A stretch of 64,000 nucleotides of DNA, taken from Bacteroidia bacterium. Lineage in GTDB: Bacteria > Bacteroidota > Bacteroidia > SpSt-205. Below the pieces are notes generated by a model that did not search any database, was not told the DNA's origin, and saw only the letters and a program-made list of their open reading frames with translations. Location: positions 211,425 to 275,424 of the forward strand of contig JANXCX010000024.1 in the NCBI GenBank assembly GCA_025059535.1. Direction: 5' to 3'. Of the stretch, positions 59,021-64,000 are shown piece by piece. How positions within the stretch are numbered: position 1 is the stretch's first letter; each line of letters opens with the position of its first letter. Position numbers and translations under genes: made by a program.

Positions 59021-62000
59021 ATGCGCGAACGGGTTCGTTTCGCTTCTCATCGTCCTGCGGAGTTAGTGCAGGACCTTCTGGGTATTCAGTTAGAATCGTT
59101 TCGCAAATTTATGGACCTGCGCACGCCGCCAGAAAGGCAGGCGAGCGAGGGTCTTTATCAAGTATTTAGGGAGCATTTCCCCGTGCGCGACAGTCGGGAA
59201 GAGTATGAAATAGACTTTGATGGGTATATTTTAGAACCGCCGCGCTATACCCCAGAGGAGTGTAAAATCCGTGGCCTTACGTATGGTGTCCAGCTGAAGG
59301 TACAATTTCACCTGCGCCCCCTCAAGCCCGAAAACACCGTTCTCACCCCTAAGTCGTCTTGGATCTATTTAGGGACGGTGCCTTACATGACGCCCCGCGG
59401 TACCTTTATTGTAAATGGCGTAGAGCGTGTGGTTATTAATCAGCTCCATCGTTCGCCGGGCATTCTTTTTTGGGCTAAGCAGCGGGCTGGCGCCGCAGGA
59501 ATGGCCATAGGCGCAAAGATTATCCCGCAAAAGGGTTCCTGGATAGAATTTGCCACAGATGAGAAAGGCTTTACGCGCGTGTATTTTGACCGCAAAAAGT
59601 GGGTGCCTATTACGTTGCTTTTGCGCGCCATGGGGCTGAGTTCGGATGCGGATATCGTCACCTACTTCGGTTTGGCGGAGGAGGTCAAGCTCAGCCAGAT
59701 GCGCTCAGAGAAGCAGTTTGCCCCCTATATCGGCCGGCGCTTAGCCACGCGGCTCATGTGGATAGGCCATGGGCAAGATATAGCCGACCCCGAATCGGGC
59801 GACATAATCCACCTTGAGCACCGGCTAGAGCGAATTCGGGAAATAGAACATGTGCTGCAGGAAAAGGACTTTCACGAGCTGCGCAGCAAGCACATTGATA
59901 CCATCTATGTTCTGAAGCCTGAGTACGAGCGGACACGCCATATTATCTTGGCCACACTGGCTAAGGATCCCAGCTATTCCCGTACCTCGGCCTGCATAGA
60001 GATCTACAAGCTGCTGCGCGGGTATGAAAATACGACTGATGAGGAAGCGGCGCGCGCCTTTGTTGAAAAGCAGGTACTTACGGATAAGCGGTATGATTTT
60101 GGTCGGGTAGGCCGCTTCCAAATCAATCGCAAGCTTCACGGCGAGCAGCGCTACGAAGATCGTACCCTTCGGCTAGAAGATTTAGCGGCAATTGTAGAGC
60201 GCCTTCAGAAAATCTTCATACGCGAGGCGGAAGGCGATGAAGAAGATCATCTGAGTCACCGGCGCGTGCGGACCGTGGGCGAGCAGATGTACAGCCTTTT
60301 CTCTACGGCGCTAAGCCGGCTTACCCGCAACATTCGCGAAAAAATGAGCACCTACGAAGGGGAGGATTTTCACGTCGAGGATGTTATTCTTACACGCGCC
60401 TTCAATAGCGCCCTCATCAGCTATTTTGCCCAAGGCACGCTCACGCCCCTATTAGACCAAACCAACCCGCTGGCTGAGCTAGCGCATAAGCGCCGCATCA
60501 CGGCCATGGGGCCAGGGGGTCTCAATCGCGAGCACGCTGGCATGGAAGCCCGCGACGTGCATTACTCGCACTACGGCCGCATCTGCCCCATAGAAACGCC
60601 GGAAGGGGCCAACATAGGCCTCATAACCTCCTTAGCTATTTATGCGCGCGTAAATGAGCTGGGATTCCTAGAGACACCCTACTACCCTTATGAATCTAAC
60701 AAGTTACACACGGATAAAGTAGTGTATCTTTCGGCTGATCAGGAAGAAATCGTGCCAATAGCCCCCCTGCGCTCGTTTTTGAATGGCGCAAATGGCAAGC
60801 CACCCAAGTCCCTCCAAGTGCGCTATGGCGGGGAGTATCCCGAGCTCCCGCTGGAAGAGGTCAAATATGTAGATGTAGCACCTGACCAGCTTTTGGGCCT
60901 CTCTGCTAGCCTTATACCCTTCTTAGAACACGATGACGCTAACCGTGCCCTCATGGGGTCCAATATGCAGCGCCAAGCCGTGCCCCTCCTGCGCCCCGAA
61001 GCCCCCATCGTAGGTACCGGCATGGAAAAACTCGTAGCGCGCGATAGCCGCGTCCTGATATACGCCGAGTACGATGGCGAAATAGAATACGTGGACGCTC
61101 AGACCATCCGCATTCGTTACGAAGTACCCCCCGAAGAGCGGCTCGTTTCCTTTGAGGAAGATGTAGTTACCTATAAAATCCCTAAGTTCCATCGGACAAA
61201 CGAAAACACCTGCCTCAATCTCCGACCTATCGTGCGGAAAGGCCAGCGCGTGAAAAAAGGCGAACCGCTCGTAGAAGGCTTCTCCATAGAAAAAGGCGAG
61301 CTCGCTCTGGGCAAAAACCTCCTCGTGGCCTTCATGCCCTGGAAAGGGTACAACTTTGAAGACGCCATCGTTATCTCAGAAAGGCTCGTAAGAGACGATG
61401 TGCTGACTAGCATCACCATTCAGGAATTTGAGGTAGAGGTGCGTGAGACTAAGGCCGGCCCAGAAGAATTCACGCGCGAGCTACCCAATGAATCCGAAGA
61501 TCGTTTGAAGAATTTGGATGAAGAGGGTATCGTGTATGTAGGTACGGAGGTGCGGGAAAGCGATATCCTAGTGGGTAAAATCACGCCAAAGGGCCAAAGC
61601 GCCGAACTTACGCCCGAAGAAAAGCTCCTTCGGCACCTCTTTGGGGAACGCAGCGCCGAGGTCAAAAGTACGCCTTTGGTAGTACCTCCCGCCACCCATG
61701 GCTACGTAATCGCTACCCACCTCTACCGCAAAGATCGCCGCATCCCAAATGCCGAAGAACGCAAACGCAAGGAGCGCGAAATAGATCAGCATTACGAAAA
61801 GCTCATCAAAGAGCTTCGTCGAAAAATGGCTCAAAAGCTGGAGGTTCTCCTAAATGGTAAAGAAATAGTGGCTATCTACGACAAGCGCGGCTTGCAGGTC
61901 TTCCCTCCCGAGCGCACGGTACTCCAGAAGAAAGGGGCGGCCCCCTCTCACCTTTCCGTTCGTGAGCTAGAAACCTGGAAGTTTGAGGAGCTCAATCCTA

Positions 62001-62866
62001 TAGGTTGGACCACCGACCCTCATACTAATCTGCTTATTGAGCGGCTTTTCCAGAATTACATGGCTTTGTATTCCCGCTACTTAGCTGATGCCCAGCGCGA
62101 GAAGGTTTATATAACCTCTGGGGATGAGCTACCTAGCGGGGTACTCAAGATGGCCAAAGTGTATGTAGCCACTAAGCGCAAAATCAAGGTAGGGGACAAG
62201 CTGGCGGGACGGCACGGAAACAAAGGCGTCATCGCCAAAATAGCCCCTATTGAAGATATGCCTTATTTGGAAGATGGGACGCCTGTGGATATTGTGCTCA
62301 ATCCTTTGGGTGTACCCTCTCGCATGAATATTGGGCAGATTTATGAAGCTATACTCGGATGGGCGGGGCAAAAGCTGGGTGTCCACTTTGAGGTTCAGCC
62401 GTTTGCCGGCCCTTCGTATGAGGAGGTAAATGCCTGGCTCGCTAAGGCAGGCCTTCCACCCGATGGGCGGGTCTATCTTTATGATGGCCAGACGGGCGAA
62501 CGGTTTGACCAGCCCGCTACGGTAGGAGTTATTTACATGCTCAAGCTCAACCACATGGTGGAGGACAAGATACACGCCCGCTCGGTGGGTCCTTATGGCA
62601 TCGTAACGTCGCAACCGTTGGGTGGGCGTTCGCATTCGGGCGGGCAGCGCTTCGGGGAAATGGAAGTGTGGGCCTTAGAAGCCTTTGGCGCCGCCAATCT
62701 CCTCCAAGAAATGCTTACCATCAAATCCGATGACATTGAAGGCCGCATGAAGGCCCACGAAGCGATCATCAAAGGCGAAAACATCACCTACTTTGGGGTG
62801 CCCGATTCCTTTCAAGTGCTGGTGAATGAACTACGCGGCCTGGGCTTAAAGGTACAATTTGACTAA
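59021..62866 (+). CDS. rpoB: RNA polymerase subunit beta
   Basis: A 1281-aa catalytic subunit. N-terminal [20 protein letters not shown], then the rifampicin region around [24 protein letters not shown] (Gln/Asp/His residues present, so sensitivity is plausible), [49 protein letters not shown], and the C-terminal [18 protein letters not shown]. Starts at ATG 59021, 32 bp after the hairpin. Followed by rpoC after 25 bp. Confidence 0.98.
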   Translation: MRERVRFASHRPAELVQDLLGIQLESFRKFMDLRTPPERQASEGLYQVFREHFPVRDSREEYEIDFDGYILEPPRYTPEECKIRGLTYGVQLKVQFHLRPLKPENTVLTPKSSWIYLGTVPYMTPRGTFIVNGVERVVINQLHRSPGILFWAKQRAGAAGMAIGAKIIPQKGSWIEFATDEKGFTRVYFDRKKWVPITLLLRAMGLSSDADIVTYFGLAEEVKLSQMRSEKQFAPYIGRRLATRLMWIGHGQDIADPESGDIIHLEHRLERIREIEHVLQEKDFHELRSKHIDTIYVLKPEYERTRHIILATLAKDPSYSRTSACIEIYKLLRGYENTTDEEAARAFVEKQVLTDKRYDFGRVGRFQINRKLHGEQRYEDRTLRLEDLAAIVERLQKIFIREAEGDEEDHLSHRRVRTVGEQMYSLFSTALSRLTRNIREKMSTYEGEDFHVEDVILTRAFNSALISYFAQGTLTPLLDQTNPLAELAHKRRITAMGPGGLNREHAGMEARDVHYSHYGRICPIETPEGANIGLITSLAIYARVNELGFLETPYYPYESNKLHTDKVVYLSADQEEIVPIAPLRSFLNGANGKPPKSLQVRYGGEYPELPLEEVKYVDVAPDQLLGLSASLIPFLEHDDANRALMGSNMQRQAVPLLRPEAPIVGTGMEKLVARDSRVLIYAEYDGEIEYVDAQTIRIRYEVPPEERLVSFEEDVVTYKIPKFHRTNENTCLNLRPIVRKGQRVKKGEPLVEGFSIEKGELALGKNLLVAFMPWKGYNFEDAIVISERLVRDDVLTSITIQEFEVEVRETKAGPEEFTRELPNESEDRLKNLDEEGIVYVGTEVRESDILVGKITPKGQSAELTPEEKLLRHLFGERSAEVKSTPLVVPPATHGYVIATHLYRKDRRIPNAEERKRKEREIDQHYEKLIKELRRKMAQKLEVLLNGKEIVAIYDKRGLQVFPPERTVLQKKGAAPSHLSVRELETWKFEELNPIGWTTDPHTNLLIERLFQNYMALYSRYLADAQREKVYITSGDELPSGVLKMAKVYVATKRKIKVGDKLAGRHGNKGVIAKIAPIEDMPYLEDGTPVDIVLNPLGVPSRMNIGQIYEAILGWAGQKLGVHFEVQPFAGPSYEEVNAWLAKAGLPPDGRVYLYDGQTGERFDQPATVGVIYMLKLNHMVEDKIHARSVGPYGIVTSQPLGGRSHSGGQRFGEMEVWALEAFGAANLLQEMLTIKSDDIEGRMKAHEAIIKGENITYFGVPDSFQVLVNELRGLGLKVQFD

Positions 62867-62891
62867 CCTTTCCTCAAAAAACCCGATACAT

Positions 62892-64000
62892 ATGGAAGCA
62901 ACGCGCAGTGCGATGACTAAACACGCTGTGGTAAATATACCTATACCTATTCGACGAGTAACACTTTCCCTGGCTTCGCCGGATGAAATACGCGAGTGGA
63001 GCAAAGGGGAAGTCGTGCGCGCCGAAACGATAGACTACCGCACGCACCGGCCCGAGCGGGGCGGGCTCTTCTGCGAGCAAATCTTCGGACCTATCCGGGA
63101 TTACGAGTGCGCCTGCGGCAAATACAAAGGCGCCCGCTACAAAGGCATTCGTTGTGACAATTGTGGCGTAGAGGTTATAGAGAAAAAGTGGCGGCGAGTC
63201 CGAATGGGCCATATCACCCTTCTAGAGCCGGTCGTGCACCCCTGGTTCTTCCGGCATACCCCTTCTAAACTCGGGGCTCTGCTGGGCATCAAGAAGCTAG
63301 AACAGGTGGTGTATTATGAACGCTTTGTTGTTATCCGAGTAGGGGATGCGGCCCATGTCCAAAAAGGCCTTCAAGAAGGGGATACCCTCTCCAGCGAAGA
63401 GTACGAAAAAATTCTGCGCCAGCTCAAAGCCTTAGCCGCCAATGATCCGAACATCCGGGTAGATTCCTTCGTAGCCAAAATGGGGGCCCAGGCGCTTTTG
63501 GAGCTTCTGCGGAATTTAGATCTAGAGGAGCTGGCGCACAGCCTGCGGGCTCAGCTGGAACAGGAGGTTTCGCAGCAGCGGCGTACCGAAATCCTACGTC
63601 GTCTCAAGGTCGTGGAGGAATTCCGCATGGCCAACCGGCGCGTGGAAAATAAGCCCGAATGGATGATTCTGCGCGAGATTCCGGTGATTCCGCCTGAGCT
63701 GAGGCCGCTCATCCCTTTACCCGGCGGACGCTTCACCGCTGCGGATCTCAACGAACTCTACCGCCGGCTTATCCAGCGGAATAACCGGCTTCGACGCATG
63801 CTTGAAACGCGTAGCCCCCTCATCCTCCTCAATAATGAGCGCCGCATGCTGCAGGAAGCAGTAGATGCCCTTCTGGATTCGGCCCGCAAGCGTAACCAGA
63901 CACGTGCAGCCGCTTCCTCCGAAAGCAATACCAGCCGCACCCTGCGCTCACTCAGCGAGAATATAAAAGGCAAACAGGGCCGCTTTCGTCAAAACCTCCT
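62892..64000 (+). CDS. rpoC: RNA polymerase subunit beta' (3' truncated by window)
   Basis: The first 369 codons of the beta-prime subunit. The zinc ribbon near the N-terminus has cysteines in [14 protein letters not shown] and [10 protein letters not shown]. Then come [30 protein letters not shown] and the [13 protein letters not shown] segment with [16 protein letters not shown]. The frame runs open to the end of the window. ATG 62892 is taken; an in-frame ATG lies at 62913, but 62892 gives the more usual length. Confidence 0.97.
   Translation, partial: MEATRSAMTKHAVVNIPIPIRRVTLSLASPDEIREWSKGEVVRAETIDYRTHRPERGGLFCEQIFGPIRDYECACGKYKGARYKGIRCDNCGVEVIEKKWRRVRMGHITLLEPVVHPWFFRHTPSKLGALLGIKKLEQVVYYERFVVIRVGDAAHVQKGLQEGDTLSSEEYEKILRQLKALAANDPNIRVDSFVAKMGAQALLELLRNLDLEELAHSLRAQLEQEVSQQRRTEILRRLKVVEEFRMANRRVENKPEWMILREIPVIPPELRPLIPLPGGRFTAADLNELYRRLIQRNNRLRRMLETRSPLILLNNERRMLQEAVDALLDSARKRNQTRAAASSESNTSRTLRSLSENIKGKQGRFRQNL

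Overview
The window looks like chromosomal core DNA of a Bacteroidota (Bacteroidetes) bacterium. The evidence: outer-membrane and cell-wall genes (TonB-dependent receptor, OmpA with TSP3 repeats, an LpxH-like phosphatase), long-form IspG with the extra central domain, SiaB/SiaC signalling genes, signal peptides ending in WAQ or similar, a possible type IX sorting domain, and the Bacteroidota -7 promoter box TAnnTTTG in front of more than twenty genes. Coding is very dense: there is no gene-free stretch above about 170 bases, and many genes overlap by ATGA. I saw no insertion sequence, prophage, integron or CRISPR array. A thermophilic or microaerobic life is possible (B-type cytochrome oxidase) but is inference only.

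Layout. 1-7.5 kb: a signalling block. It holds a SpoIIE-type phosphatase cut by the window edge, two tandem SiaB-kinase/SiaC pairs, two paralogous coiled-coil membrane proteins and a secreted protein, followed by 3-hydroxyacyl-CoA dehydrogenase, a metallo-hydrolase, a STAS protein with an extraordinary Glu/Asp/Trp tail, and RNase Z. 7.5-20 kb: queuosine-precursor transporter, AspRS operon, MazG, FtsH-LpxH operon, SurE-FtsY, fluoride channel and glycosyltransferase. 20.1-23.6 kb: a complete small ba3-type oxidase operon (subunits IIa, II, I, SCO, cytochrome c). 23.6-33.3 kb: TPR protein, topoisomerase I, SMC, small enzymes. 33.3-37.6 kb: IspG, a Bacteroidota secreted protein usually misnamed asparagine synthetase B, and an RND adaptor. 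37.7-47.3 kb: a surface protein with an in-frame TAG, a PAS-SpoIIE phosphatase, an OmpA/TSP3 protein, an MFS pump and an ArnT-like transferase. 47.3-54 kb: Asd, RecA, FAH-family hydrolase, GcvH, CDGSH protein, M23 peptidase, TonB receptor. 54-64 kb: tRNA-Thr, a small barrel protein, tuf, tRNA-Trp, secE, nusG, rplKAJL, rpoB and the start of rpoC.

How the genes work together. The first block has all parts of a SiaA/SiaB/SiaC partner-switch: phosphatase, kinase and a phosphorylatable SiaC. It is duplicated here, and the first kinase has lost its ATP-binding motifs. A second theme is expression. The -7 boxes commonly end only 4-9 bases before the start codon, so many transcripts should be leaderless or nearly so. 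recA and its divergent neighbour have start codons 15 bp apart with interlocked -7 boxes. In the tRNA-tuf-tRNA-secE region, mRNAs start 3-7 bases after tRNA 3' ends, and tuf itself is preceded by a degenerate tRNA-like cloverleaf that ends 3 bases before its ATG. These are the observations I consider most worth testing.
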